Source of the DNA: Hormiphora californensis | Taxonomy: Eukaryota; Ctenophora; Tentaculata; Cydippida; Pleurobrachiidae | Direction: 5' to 3' | Length of the DNA: 64,000 nucleotides | NCBI GenBank assembly: GCA_020137815.1 | Contig: CM035355.1 | Location: forward strand, 6,863,097-6,927,096 | Shown: positions 16,712-29,599 of the stretch, piece after piece | Layout: the number at the start of each line of letters is the position of its first letter | How positions within the stretch are numbered: the stretch's first letter is position 1 | The notes under the pieces: generated by a model | What the model was told of the DNA's origin: nothing | What the model saw: the letters and a program-made list of their open reading frames with translations, nothing else | Database searches by the model: none | Made by a program: the position numbers and the translations under genes

Positions 16712-18910
16712 TGTAATTAATGTCTTGTGATCAGATCGGACTTATCACGACATAAATCAAAGTTACTATCATGTTACTTAAAAACGTGCTGTATTTGTAC
16801 CTACTACCAAATTCGATAAAAGATCGAGTGTCTATTGCTTTACTTGATGAAGCTGAACAAGCACACCATTTGTTATGACTGTCACAGCATGGTATAACAT
16901 CAGAATTCCCGCTCCAGTCCACAGTTGAATGAAATGTACTCTCAATTGATTTGTGGATATCGTTCCTAAAATTATCTATAGCTTGATAAAAATCCATGGT
17001 AAGGTTCGTTAGAGGAGTGGATTCTGCTGGATCGACAGACAAATCAAACACAAGAGGCGGATCGTGATACGCAAAACCCGTTCCTGTGCTACCATTGCAG
17101 TCAGGTTTAGGATTGGTAGCGAAGTATATTTTGTAGCTATTCCACCTCATTGCCCATAACTCCTGAAGGTCCGTGTCCGGGATGAATAAAGTCCTAGAGG
17201 AGGGTGGTTGGAGGAATGAGAGGGGAACACCGTCAAAAACACGGTCGTTCGGGAGGGAAAAGCCAACGATTTGAGCGATAGATGGAAGTATATCCATGGC
17301 ACTAGAGAGTGCATTTGAAACGGTCCCTGGTTCTATTTGACCTGGCCAGGATGCGATAAAAGGAACCCGATGTCCACCCTCCCAGGTCGTCATCTTTCCA
17401 GTTGAGCCTGACCCAAAAGCAGCTCTTTGGTACTCTCCGACAAAGGGGAAATGAGACCCCGACAGCTCACATTTATACTCCCACGGTCCATTATCTGAAG
17501 TGAAAATGACAAGCGTCTCTTCGGACACACCAAGACCATAGACAGTGTCCAAAATCTCCCCGACAAAGTGATCAATTTCCATGAGAGTGTCTTCGAAGTG
17601 ACCGACTCGGGAGGCATTTTGGAATCTTGGGTCGGTGGCTAGGGGCACGTGGGGTTGAGCAAGTGGCAAATACAGAAAAAATGGTTGCTTTTCATTCACA
17701 TGCTGTCGAATAAAGGCTTTAGAAAAAGCAGTATACTTGTTTGTTAGCTGGTTAAGGTTTGCAGGTTGCTCTACGATGTCTCTGTTTTCGTATAGAGGGA
17801 TGGAGTTAGTCCACGCCGTAGGTTCACCACAAACGGAACTTATTTTGACATTGTAAACTGGTCCATCAGTCACACAGCCCATATCGTTTGAGAATGGGAG
17901 GCCGAGATAAGTGTCAAATCCATGACTGAGAGGGTGAAACTTTTCCGTAATTCCCAGGTGCCACTTCCCTACGATTCCAGTTGCATACCCTTCCTTTTTC
18001 AGAAAATGTGCAATCGTCTTTTCCTTTTCTGGGAGGCCACCAATTGAACTTGGTCCAAAATTGTGAAATACCCCCGTTCGTTGGGCAAGCCTGCCCGTCA
18101 AAAGTCCAGCCCGGCTCGGGGTACACACAGGTGAGGCGCTGTGGTAGTCCGTGAACCGCATCCCCACATTAGCGAGGCGGGTTATGTTTGGAGTAAAAGG
18201 ATTGGAAGGGTTGTTAGGGGTGATGTCTGCATACCCTAAATCATCCGCCATGATGAGAATGATGTTGGGTGTCTCGGAGGTAACACGGTGGAGACATATC
18301 AGGAAAAGTAGCAAGTATGGTGATCTGAAATGTCCTGACATACCTTATAAAAAGGCGAAAGTAAATATTTGATGGGAATTAATTGACGGCCTCTATAAGG
18401 CAAAAGCCAAAGACTGATTTTTGGGCACATGTAGAACGCAACAAAAACTGAACAAAACGGCAGGTTAAGGTGCCACCAGGGAATAGGGATAGTAGTAGGG
18501 ATTTAAACAGCTATATATAGCTGTTATGCTGTGACCAGTACTGTGTGTACTGTGTACTGTGTGTTAATACTAGTATATAAACACACGCAGTACCGGTCGC
18601 GTACTAGCCATTGCAACGGTGTAACCGCTCACTCACTGCCAGCAAGGCAAAAGCCAATAGGACCCACGTGAGTAAGCTAGATGAAATGAAATTTGAGACT
18701 CAAATCTCGCTCGTAACTCACTGGTCGTTTCTCTCCCTCTCACCCTCATCATGTGCTCCCCCACTGACTAGATCATGACCATATTATGTGTATATAATCT
18801 GCTCTCTCCCTCCCTCTCATGACCAGTAGAAGGTGGCGTGATCCTGCTCCCTCCCTCCCTCTCAGCTAAGTTTCGCATTGCAACACATCCATTATCATTA
18901 TTCATTATTA
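16712..18910. repeat. Segmental duplication unit 1 (pairs with 19957-22158)
   Basis: The sulfatase gene and about 570 bases of 5' flank recur at an offset of about 3245 bases, with small indels. Shared flank includes the TACTGTGTGTACTGTGTACTG run and GTGTAACCGCTCACTCACTG. The left boundary falls near TTAATGTCTTGTGATCAGAT. Similarity drops to zero by about 18911 and 22159. Confidence 0.9.
16731..18341 (-). CDS. Arylsulfatase (ARSA-like), copy 1, intact and intronless
   Basis: Sulfatase-family hydrolase of 536 residues that removes sulfate esters, probably in the secretory or lysosomal route. A signal peptide (residues 1-22, hydrophobic YLLLFLICL) precedes the metal-binding MADDLGYAD at about 31. 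CTPSRAGLLTGR holds Cys73, which sulfatase-modifying factor would convert to formylglycine. GKWHLG, FFLYLPLAQPHVP, FTSDNG, and GKMTTWEGGHRVP follow. The C-terminus has DPPLVFDLSVDP and a cysteine cluster as in arylsulfatase A, then a hydrophobic tail (STFLSNMIVTLIYVV) that might anchor it. The whole gene is one exon. A near-identical block occurs at 19957-22158. Substrate cannot be inferred. Confidence 0.95.
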   Translation of the reverse strand: MSGHFRSPYLLLFLICLHRVTSETPNIILIMADDLGYADITPNNPSNPFTPNITRLANVGMRFTDYHSASPVCTPSRAGLLTGRLAQRTGVFHNFGPSSIGGLPEKEKTIAHFLKKEGYATGIVGKWHLGITEKFHPLSHGFDTYLGLPFSNDMGCVTDGPVYNVKISSVCGEPTAWTNSIPLYENRDIVEQPANLNQLTNKYTAFSKAFIRQHVNEKQPFFLYLPLAQPHVPLATDPRFQNASRVGHFEDTLMEIDHFVGEILDTVYGLGVSEETLVIFTSDNGPWEYKCELSGSHFPFVGEYQRAAFGSGSTGKMTTWEGGHRVPFIASWPGQIEPGTVSNALSSAMDILPSIAQIVGFSLPNDRVFDGVPLSFLQPPSSRTLFIPDTDLQELWAMRWNSYKIYFATNPKPDCNGSTGTGFAYHDPPLVFDLSVDPAESTPLTNLTMDFYQAIDNFRNDIHKSIESTFHSTVDWSGNSDVIPCCDSHNKWCACSASSSKAIDTRSFIEFGSRYKYSTFLSNMIVTLIYVVISPI

Positions 18911-19956
18911 TAATTTACACGAGCAGGAAGGTGTTGCCCGAGAGTGACATCTTAGTTACTCTTGGGGAGCATCTTCCAGTTCTTACACTCATGGGAACAT
19001 GAGTAGAACTATTTACAAACCGTGTCAAACCGTGTCAAAAACCGTGTCCATATAGGTACACACAAGCCGAACAAAACTATTGTTGATACAACTATCGTTT
19101 ATACAGCTATTAATCTTTTCTTTTCGCATCTAATGGATGACTGACACATGGATTGAGAAATATAGCCACGCTGACGTAAGACAAAATGAAGGAAAAAAAC
19201 ACAATACAAGGTGACCTTAGCTGGAAACATATCGATTAATCACTGTGAGGCCAATGCTCTGGCCACAGTTCTCGCGTGCTCATGAGAATAGGGTCAGGCC
19301 AATGCCCTGACAGAGTGACAAATGAATCGGACTTCATGGCAGCTTCTCTCATCCAGATATATCTATAACAGATATGATATCATCTAGAAAGAAAGTATAA
19401 TTCATTGTTGGGCAATGGTATTTGTCATCGAATTAGACTCGCCCTGCCATCATGAGGAGGATTTTGTTCGCAAATTCACCAAACACGGATCTACTAAGTC
19501 AATACTCTGACCGCTGTAATTCCCGAGCTCTCTGGCCAGTTCTCTGACAGCCCTGGTGTCAACGGGGGCTGTTAAAAGTCTTTGTGAGAACTTTCGATGC
19601 ACCTTGCTTGCCCCCGGCGCTTGTTCATCCAGGTCATACCCCGAAAAAAGAAGAAAAAACGGTTTAATTACTCAATTAAATTACAGTGACATACTGTGAA
19701 AATCACAATCGATCATTTTAAAGATCAACTTTCCCAAAAAATCATTTCGAATCAGATAATGCCCCACGGGCTTCGTATGCCGTGCTTCACACGGCTGGTA
19801 GTGGAGGGGTGACTGTGTCACCAACTATATAAATTACTCACACAATCATACAATGGTTAAAAAAACTCAACTTCAACATGACCATATCAGTGATATATAT
19901 GGTCATGTTGAAGTTGATATTATCACGGTAAATTTGATCATTTGGTATTACGCTAC
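18911..19956. other. Spacer between sulfatase copies 1 and 2
   Basis: No gene seen. It holds family 1 hairpin copies at 19243-19312 and, degenerate, about 19500-19550. It also has a perfect hairpin near 19874-19916 (CTTCAACATGACCATAT and its complement). Confidence 0.65.
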
Positions 19957-19975
19957 TACAATTAATGTCTTGTGA

Positions 19976-21585
19976 TCAGATTGGACTTAACACGACATAA
20001 ATCAAAGTTACTATCATGTTACTTAAAAACGTGCTGTAGTTGTACCCACTACTTCGTCCAAATTCGGTAAAAAAAGAAGGGTCTACTGCTTTACTTGATG
20101 AACAAGCACACCATTTGTTATGACTGTCACAGCATGGTATAACATCAGAATTGCCACTCCAGTCCACAGTTGATTTGAATGTGCCCTCAATTGATTTGTG
20201 GATATCGTCCCTAAACTTATCTACTGTTCGATAGAAATCCATTGTAAGGTTTGTTAAAGGAGTGGATTCTGCTGGATCGACAGACAAATCAAACACAAGA
20301 GGAGGATCGTGATACGCAAAACCCGTTCCTGTGCTACCATTGCAGTCAGGTTTCGGATTGGTAGCAAAGTATATTTTGTAGCTATTCCACCTCATTGCCC
20401 ATAACTCCTGAAGGTCCGTGTCTGGGATGAACAAAGTCCTAGAGGAGGGTGGTTGGAGGAATGAGAGGGGAACACCGTCAAAAACACGGTCGTTCGGGAG
20501 GGAAAAGCCAACGATTTGAGCGATAGATGGAAGTATATCCATGGCACTAGAGAGTGCATTTGAAACGGTCCCTGGTTCTATTTGACCTGGCCAGGATGCG
20601 ATAAAAGGAACCCGATGTCCACCCTCCCAGGTCGTCATCTTTCCAGTTGAGCCTGACCCAAAAGCAGCTCTTTGGTACTCTCCGACAAAGGGGAAATGAG
20701 ACCCCGACAGCTCACATTTATACTCCCACGGTCCATTATCTGAAGTGAAAATGACAAGCGTCTCTTCGGACACACCAAGACCATAGACAGTGTCCAAAAT
20801 CTCCCCGACAAAGTGATCAATTTCCATGAGAGTGTCTTCGAAGTGACCGACTCGGGAGGCATTTTGGAATCTTGGGTCGGTGGCTAGGGGCACGTGGGGT
20901 TGAGCTAGTGGCAAATACAGAAAAAACGGTTGATTCTCATTAACATGCTGTCGAATAAAGGCTTTAGAAAAAGCAGCATACTTGTTAGTTAGTTGGTTAA
21001 GGTTTGCGGGTTGTTCGACGATGTCTCTGTTTTCGTATAGAGGGATGGAGTTAGTCCACGCCGTAGGTTCACCGCAAACAGAACTTATTTTTACATTGTA
21101 AACTGGTCCATCAGTCACACAGCCCATATCGTTTGAGAATGGGAGGCCGAAATAAGTGTCAAATCCATGGCTGAGAGGGTGAAACTTTTCTGTAATTCCC
21201 AGGTGCCACTTCCCCACGATTCCAGTTGCGTATCCTTCCTTTTTAGAAAATGTGCAATCGTCTTTTCCGTTTCCGGGAGACCACCAATTGAACTTGGTCC
21301 AAAATTGTGAAATACCCCCGTTCGTTGGGCAAGCCTGCCCGTCAAAAGTCCAGCCCGGCTCGGGGTACACACGGGTGAGGCGCTGTGGTAGTCCGTGAAC
21401 CGCATGCCCACATTAGCGAGGCGGGTTATATTTGGAGTAAAAGGATTGGAGGGGTTGTTAGGGGTGATGTCTGCATACCCTAAATCATCCGCCATGATGA
21501 GAATGATGTTGGGTGTTTCGGAGGTAACACGGTGGAGACATATCAGGAAAAGTAGCAAGTATGGTGATCTGAAATGTCCTGACAT
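19976..21585 (-). CDS. Arylsulfatase copy 2, with one single-base frame disruption
   Basis: Nearly the same protein as copy 1, including the CTPSR active site, GKWHLG and the C-terminal cysteine cluster. It is exactly one base shorter. Near 21240 the coding strand has five A residues after CT where copy 3 has six (and copy 1 reads CTGAAAAAG), so the frame breaks after HFL at about residue 116. The upstream frame then runs on to residue 156 out of register, while the downstream frame is open to the normal stop. The fault is in a homopolymer, so a consensus error is as likely as a real null allele. C-terminal residues differ from copy 1 (PSFFTEFGRSSGYNY), showing real divergence. Intronless like copy 1. 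Confidence 0.85.
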
Positions 21586-22158
21586 ACCTTATAAAAAGGC
21601 GAAAGTAAATATTTGATGGGAATTAATTGACGGCCTCTATAAGGCAAAAGCCAAAGACTGATTTTTGGGCACATGTAGAACGCAACAAAAACTGAACAAA
21701 ACGGCAGGTTAAGGTGCCACCAGGGAATAGGGATAGTAGTAGGGATTTAAACAGCTATATATAGCTGTTATGCTGTGACCAGTACTGTGTGTACTGTGTA
21801 CTGTGTGTTAATACTAGTATATAAACACACGCAGTACCGGTCGCGTACTAGCCATTGCAACGGTGTAACCGCTCACTCACTGCCAGCAAGGCAAAAACCA
21901 ATAGGACCCACGTGAGTAAGCTAGATGAAATGACATTTGAGACTCAAATCTCGCTCGTAACTCACTGGTCGTTTCTCTCCCTCTCACCCTCATCATGTGT
22001 TCCCCCACTGATCATGACCATATTATGTGTAATATAATCTGCTCTCTCCCTCCCTCTCATGACCAGTAGCATGTGGCGTCCTGCTCCCTCCCTCCCTCTC
22101 AGCTAAGTTTCGCATTGCAACACATCCATTATCATTATTCATTATTATAATTTACACG

Positions 22159-22786
22159 GAGGGGGGCCGGCTGAAGTTTTTGAAGTTTTTGAAGTCAACT
22201 TCAAAAACTTCAAAGAGAAACTTAGGGTGGAAAACTTCAAAAACTTCAAAAACTTCAAAAACTCATATCTCCTAAACCGTTGGAGATAGGCCTTATGTTG
22301 CTTCATAACTCTTATATAAACTCGAGGCCGCTGATGATTTTGGTGTCCATATTTTTTTCACTACTCCCTTAATAAAAAATTTGCATTTTGTGAAACTGGC
22401 AAAAAGGGTGTGGCTCCAAAAAAAATTTTGAAAATTTACTTCATATTTTTTAAACACTTTCTTAGCATTTTCTAGGCAACTTTTTGAGTTATAGAATGAA
22501 ATGAAATATGTTTTTACAAAAAAGGGAACAGGGGGGGAAAAAAAAAGGGGTGGAAAGCGGAGGTCGGGAGAGGAAGAATTGGATTAGAGGAAAGCAAGAT
22601 GTGGGAGAAAAAAAGGGAAGAAAAGGCGGAGAATTGTGCAACAATATGGATATTAAGCATGTGAAACACTAACCAAACACGGTAATAATAGTCACTGATG
22701 CATTATAAAAGTAGTTTAGGTTTTTGAAGTTTTGGAAGTTTTTGAAGGTCAACTCAAAAAGTGACGCCATTTGGGACACGTACCAC
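22159..22786. other. Non-homologous insert replacing the 3' half of sulfatase copy 3
   Basis: Both ends carry repeats of AAAACTTC/GAAGTTTT: left GAAGTTTTTGAAGTCAACTTC, right GTTTTTGAAGTTTTGGAAG. The interior is A-rich with G/A runs near 22500-22640. No coding similarity. Shared end motifs suggest an inserted element, but I cannot define exact termini. Confidence 0.5.
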
Positions 22787-23595
22787 AGACCATAGACAGT
22801 GTCCAAAATCTCCCCGACAAAGTGATCAATTTCCATGAGAGTGTCTTCGAAGTGACCGACTCGGGAGGCATTTTGGAATCTTGGGTCGGTGGCTAGGGGC
22901 ACGTGGGGTTGAGCTAGTGGCAAATACAGAAAAAACGGTTGATTCTCATTAACATGCTGTCGAATAAAGGCTTTAGAAAAAGCAGCATACTTGTTAGTTA
23001 GTTGGTTAAGGTTTGCGGGTTGTTCGACGATGTCTCTGTTTTCGTATAGAGGGATGGAGTTAGTCCACGCCGTAGGTTCACCGCAAACAGAACTTATTTT
23101 TACATTGTAAACTGGTCCATCAGTCACACAGCCCATATCGTTTGAGAATGGGAGGCCGAAATAAGTGTCAAATCCATGGCTGAGAGGGTGAAACTTTTCT
23201 GTAATTCCCAGGTGCCACTTCCCCACGATTCCAGTTGCGTATCCTTCCTTTTTTAGAAAATGTGCAATCGTCTTTTCCGTTTCCGGGAGACCACCAATTG
23301 AACTTGGTCCAAAATTGTGAAATACCCCCGTTCGTTGGGCAAGCCTGCCCGTCAAAAGTCCAGCCCGGCTCGGGGTACACACGGGTGAGGCGCTGTGGTA
23401 GTCCGTGAACCGCATGCCCACATTAGCGAGGCGGGTTATATTTGGAGTAAAAGGATTGGAGGGGTTGTTAGGGGTGATGTCTGCATACCCTAAATCATCC
23501 GCCATGATGAGAATGATGTTGGGTGTTTCGGAGGTAACACGGTGGAGACATATCAGGAAAAGTAGCAAGTATGGTGATCTGAAATGTCCTGACAT
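22787..23595 (-). pseudogene. Arylsulfatase copy 3, 5' half only
   Basis: Residues 1 to about 270 match copy 2 almost perfectly, from the signal peptide to EILDTVYGL. The homology then ends abruptly at about 22787 and the frame continues for some 38 unrelated residues to a stop at 22669. The catalytic Cys73 half is present, but the second metal-ligand region (FTSDNG) and the C-terminal domain are lost, so activity is unlikely. The 5' flank beyond the TATAAAAAGG block differs from copies 1 and 2. It is a truncated tandem duplicate. Confidence 0.9.
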
Positions 23596-23599
23596 ACGC

Positions 23600-24185
23600 T
23601 ATAAAAAGGAGTAGATGTTATTTATTTGTTGATTTGTTCGTATGGGATACAGCCAGCATTGTGTTGTGACGACATGGTGATCGGGAGGTTGAGGACAAAC
23701 CTAAATGAAACGAATTGCAAGTCACAAGAAAAGATTGACAGAGATTCTATGTTTGTACAATTTGTGAGGCAATGTGTTGATCTAACTAGCCGCCCTCACA
23801 GAGCAATACAGTGTGAAGGAAATGAGTAACCGATTCTTGCTTGATCTGCTGACAGAGACACACTCTGAGGATTCGGTATCTTTTGAGCAAGCGAAATCGG
23901 GTAAAGCGTGGGAAAAGGGAGAGTTAGGCACATTGTATGGGAAGGAATCAAGTTTCACTTAGTTGTTCCAACTTTAGTAGAACTTGATTATCGTGAGAGG
24001 AAAATAAAACAATTATATTTTACTTATCTTACAATTTAAAATACATAGTAAAAATAAATATATGTCTCGTCTGAAGATAAAAACATGCAAAATCCTTGTT
24101 ACAACAAAATCCGTCGAAATGCATAAACCAAAAACACACTTCGTTATGGTACACCGAACCTTGCCGAGTTCAAGTAAACGTTTGA
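23600..24185. other. Spacer between sulfatase copy 3 and CEP192
   Basis: No recognisable gene or repeat. AT-rich sequence at 23990-24060 probably includes the CEP192 3' UTR. Confidence 0.5.
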
Positions 24186-27100
24186 TCAAACCCCTGCTTT
24201 ACCACCTAGTTCGATGGAAATTTCCCCTCCCTCAGTGCCCACGGTAAGTGAACACTTGTAAACACCCGGCTCAGTAGGTCTAAACTTAACCGGTATACGT
24301 GCGGAGTGACCCGGCTGAACCAGAACCTCCTTGTACTTCAGATAAAAGGGCTCCGGGAGAGCTGATAGGACTATCTTACTACCTGTTTTTAGAGGATTTC
24401 CAACTTTGAAACTTAGCGATTGCGTCTCCTTGACAGCGCACTCAAAGTCGAGTTTTGTTGTTTTCACGAACACTCGATCTTTCGGTCTTGATACCGCAGA
24501 TGTAGATCGGCTGATCCCTGCAAGACTGGAATGGCGTTTATCTGACAAACTCACGTTGCGGGCTGTGGCAACTCCCTCTAAAATAACTTTGCGAGCGAGA
24601 TTATTCACCGCCTGTTTCGACTTGAAAGTGATTGTCCAGCACTGGGTAAACTGTCCCTGGTCCTGGGGGTGGAATGTCAAGGGAATCCTCTCCCTTGCTC
24701 CGGGCAGTGTAACCCCGGTCATGGCAGACACCCCAAACACCATATACTCCGCTCTACCCATTGCTCCAGACTCGTTCTTCCTGTAGGTGGGTGCCACGGA
24801 GACCAGCTCCCAGCGAAGGAGATCTGATGATGTGTTGGGAAACTCTAACATGGCTGAGGATGTCGTTCCCGCGGGAACTTCCGGGAATTTAATACACTGG
24901 TCCGGGAGTGTCTGGGGAAGTGCCACGGGAGGAGAGTAGATGAGACGGAGGGAGCGCTTTTCACCATTCGAATGGAGGGTGATGTAGGTGGTGAACGGAT
25001 TTGTAGCTTTGTTCAGCGGTGTAACAACCAGCTCGGTACAGCCACGAGGTGTCACTTTTCCGGACGAGGGAGTTACAGTACAGAGACTCACATCACACGT
25101 TACCTCAAATGGCAAAACACTGAAAAATTGGGAGAACTGAAGTTTAGGAACAGTAATCCTATTTTCTTCTCTCAACTGTTATCTCACTTTCTCTGTCACA
25201 CAGCACACCCAATTATGTACTATTTAAACTTTTTAGTGCCAAGTTAATTGAGCTAGAAAACGCCGACATTACGAAACAAGAAAATACACGTTACTGCTTC
25301 CAAGTGCCAGGCAAAATTGGGTTAGTGACGGACTGCAGATAATACCTTTTTCTGAACGAGCAATGCATGTATCTGCCAGATATAGGTACATTCGTTGTTT
25401 TGAAAAAGGTTATACGTCTTCTTACCTATTTGACTCATTTACAACGTGGAACACACCGGAGGACCGATTTAGCTCAAGGTGCTCCATACTCAGAGACCAT
25501 CGAACGGGAGATGGTGTTGACTTCTTCTTTGGTTGGGAGATATTGACCTGATTTTTAGGATGATGTTAGGAAACTAAAATAATGCATTATCACACTCAGC
25601 CAATAGCAAAGGAAAACACGAAATACAGTCGGACCCCGATTTAGGGGGCCCCCGATTTAGTGGCACCCCGATTTAGGGACAGGATTTTTTTTCCCCGATA
25701 TAGGAAATTAACCTTATTTGACCCCGATTTAGTGGACACCCCGATTTAGTGGACAAGAGCCTTTCCCCCGAGGGTGTCCCTAAATCGGGGTCCGACTGTA
25801 TTATTTTGGAAATTGGAAATGACTCAGCCAATACAGATCATTGAAACTTACAAGAGGGGGCACGTTTGGCATGTCATTTTCTCGGGATGAAGACAGATAA
25901 TTCTCAGCGGTTATAGAAGTGGGGCGGAGCTGGTGCAGGGGCTCTGTTGAGGGCCGCTTTCCAACGACACTGATATATATGGGATAAAGAGTTAGTCACT
26001 TTAACAAGAAACCCGGTGTCCGGGGGGTTTAAAGTGGCCGGGAATGGCCGTAGGCCATTCCCAAAATCGACCGATTTTCCGTGGCTGAAGCAAATTAAAG
26101 GCGAGGCAGCATACTGAACAAGCTGACTAGTATTCAGCAGTTCAATAAATATCGCTGTCAGCAGGGCACCATCTTTATAAGTCATTTAGAAAGTTTTAAA
26201 AAAGTTTAAAAAAAAGTATCTTCACCCCGGACCCGTTCGGGATTCGAACCCGGGTCTCCCGCTAGATAGGCGAGCTCTACACCGCTAGGCCACCTCAGCG
26301 CTTGATAAATTGCAATCAGGAATGTATTTATCCTTTATGCGCGCTTTTCGGCCAAGGAGAGGGGGAAGATTTCGGCCAGAGACCGAAATATTCCCGTTAT
26401 TTTGAGGTAAGACAGGTAGATTTGAACCGATTTTCGCGCGGCGTCTGATTTTGTGCGTGATAGCCTAGAAATCGTTACCAGCGTCCCCCAGACATGAATT
26501 TCGGTCCAAAAAACTAAGGAGTGCCAGGTGAACACACTGTGTCATTTGTGTGAAAAATGGCCGAAATTAAATTTGGCCGACGGGAATCGTCTTCCCATAT
26601 TCCTCTATCTCGGACACCGGGACAAGAAAGACTAATAATATAAACGCACTAAATCAATCAAGATACTAGAAGGTTTCGAGAATAATTTCGGGAAGAGTGT
26701 ATACTTCCCACTGCACATATGTTAGAAACTAGTAGAACTGGGGTAGATCGTACCGATCGCAATCTAGGGATCTGTCTTTCTCTCTCTCTCTCACTCTCTT
26801 TTCGCTTTTCTCTCTCTCCCTCTCTCTCTCTTTCATCTTCGCTTTGTGAAGCTTCAATGGTCATTGTTGAGTCAGCTAAAGTGGCTGCATAGTGCATACA
26901 TTTTTGTATCATTCTCTCTCTATTTTTGTGTATCTCACTTGCACTCTCGCTCTCTTTTTTCTCTCCCTCTCTTTTCTCTCGCTCTCTCTCTTTCTCTTTC
27001 TAGTTTCTCTCACCTCAGATAAAGTTGGTAGATAGATGACAAAAAGAGTTTCTGCTCGAAAACGTAATCGTTTTCACCCAAGTTCTCAGGAGGAAGTAGG

Positions 27101-29562
27101 ATCTCTGTCTCAGGGTCGGTGCCCAGGAACTCATGTGTAGGATCAAATGGCAAATCAGATATGGAAGAACTGGGAGAGGAATGTAGGGGTCAATATCCAA
27201 TAAACATGGGAAACTAAAGCGAAATGGGAATTATTGAAGTTTTGAAGTGATGAAACACAACATTGTGATTGATAAAACTCAAAAATATCTAAATTATTGA
27301 GGACTGTCACCAACATCTCTTAACAAACAAAGTAAACAGTATAAAATATTACCTGCCAAGATGGTTCAAAGCATGACAGAACCGTCTTCTGGCGAGGTTG
27401 TCTCCGCAGTATAACTTTAACTGTGCAACCTGAAAATATAGTTTTATTTGTAATAGCTAGTTCCCAACAACAATAATCCAGCGAGTCTCTCTATGCCTAA
27501 TAAACATATGAACTGTTATCCCCATGAGACCCAAGAATAGTCAAGGGATACATTATTTGTAGCTGAAAAGTATTGTACCTTGTGTGAAGTGATGTTCTGC
27601 GCATTTTGTATCACAAACACATCAAGGGATTGCTTAGGAGGGATCACAACAGCAGCGGGGTTAACCCATACTCCCTCCCCCTCCTCCTGTTCCTCGACTA
27701 CACCATACACAAAGGCAGCCCTGCAGCCTCTGTTTAGTAGAGTTACCCGGCCCGTGTTACGGGATCCCGAGGTCAGAGGTCCAATATCAACCCATAATCG
27801 AGAGGAGGTTTGTTTTGCATCCAGTACGGTAACCTTGAAGGAAGGTCATGACATATTAATTGAAATCTTGAAGAGTTGGCGATTTCAAGAATAAATAGTT
27901 GAGTGTCGATTAGGCACGATAGAGCTCAATCGATCCATTATATGAACCGAGAGCGACAACAAATTGAAACAACTTATTTCCAAACCCGGAAATAAGTTGT
28001 TTCAATTTGTGGGTGGTTTCAAGAGTATATCAAGCCTTGAATTCTTTTTCGAGGGTATAAAAAGACTAGAGAACCCGTGAGCCCCGTGAAGAACTAAATA
28101 CACAAATATATCCTGGCATTAGCATGGCAAGAAGAAGAAGAAGAAGGCAGTATGAAATATTATTACTAATAGTAGCCGAGAGCATGCTTCAGGTGATGAA
28201 AAACACTTTCATCAACTACAAAGTAAAAACTACAACTATTTATTGGACAACTGAAATATATGTCAGGTGATATGTGTAGAAAAATTATCAGAGGTGGAGA
28301 TATAATGCTCTACATATTCATGATATTAACAAGAAGCATTGTTCGAAGCATTAGCAAGGTAACATGTAAGAACTAACCTGACTAACACCGCCATGCCCAG
28401 ATAGAGGGATGGTGAAGGATGATTGGTCCCCAGTTTTAGCGGTTACAATCAGTTCCCCCCAATGCTGATCCACCTCAAGGGGCGTGTATCCCAGGGTAAT
28501 GGTTTGACTGGAACCGGCTGCCAGAACCACATCACACGATAACCTATAACAAGTTGGATGTTAGCCTTGATGTTACATCGCACCCATAGGGTGCACCTCG
28601 AGGGGTTTTGACAACCAATAACTAATTACGTGATCAGATAGTTAGAAACATAGCAGGGAGACAACTGCTCAAACTAAAAGCCGTCCTCATAGCAACAGGA
28701 AAAAAATGACGTGACTGAACTGTCATGTCAGAGGACAGAGGATATACTAATTATGTGAAAGTTCACATCTGAATACGTAGCAACAAGGGCCCAAGCCACA
28801 TGAAAAAATAACACTAACATACGTATAACAACATCATGGACATGTAACAACATGTGTAACAACTAACAACACGTGTAAGAACATGTGTAACAACATACGT
28901 GTAAGATTCCCCTACAAGATAGAAAACTTTAGTCTGCGATATGATCCTCAGATTCAGACACACCAAACTGGTAGAATGGCCATTCTGGAGGACCAGGCAC
29001 TCCTCTCGCTGCCTCCCGAGGTCAACTCCCCCAAAATGAACTGAACTCTTGTTTGCCAATAGGGCAGGCTTTTCAACGTGTCGACGAACTGCGCTTGCTG
29101 TTATTGGGACCTGAAGTGAAGATTTGGTGATAAGTTTGGTTTGATTCGACTGTACCTCGCACTGCGCCCCGAAAGCGCCTGGCTCAAGTGGTACTGTTGT
29201 ATCCGTCTGTCGTCGGCGTCATTGTCTTGAGCATAGCTCATTAAGGTGTCCAGGTCTGTCTATGTAGGGTTAGAACACTGCCTACTTTTCCCCACGATAA
29301 TTGCAGTGTTGGCAGACGGCCGCACTCTTTGCGTTACCGGCACAACTCACTCTGCTCGTGGGTACTATGTATTAGGTTTTGCTCTTTGGTTAGACACCTA
29401 ATTTAGGTGTCTAACCAAAGAGCAAAACAAAACTTGCAGTATTGCAGTATACTGATACAGAGCGAGGGTTTGGAAAAACTGGTAAAAGCACTGGTAAAGG
29501 TAGTTCCATGCAGCTAATAGCTCTCTCTGTCTCTCTGTCTCTGTCTCTCTGTCTCTGTCTCT

Positions 29563-29599
<37 letters not shown>

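Noticed and set aside
21230-21250. Sulfatase copy 2 shift as another +1 recoding site
   Set aside because: It needs a -1 correction in an A homopolymer; this is more like consensus error or a real null mutation.
26223-26306. Functional tRNA gene
   Set aside because: The A and B boxes are good, but the acceptor stem strands do not pair.
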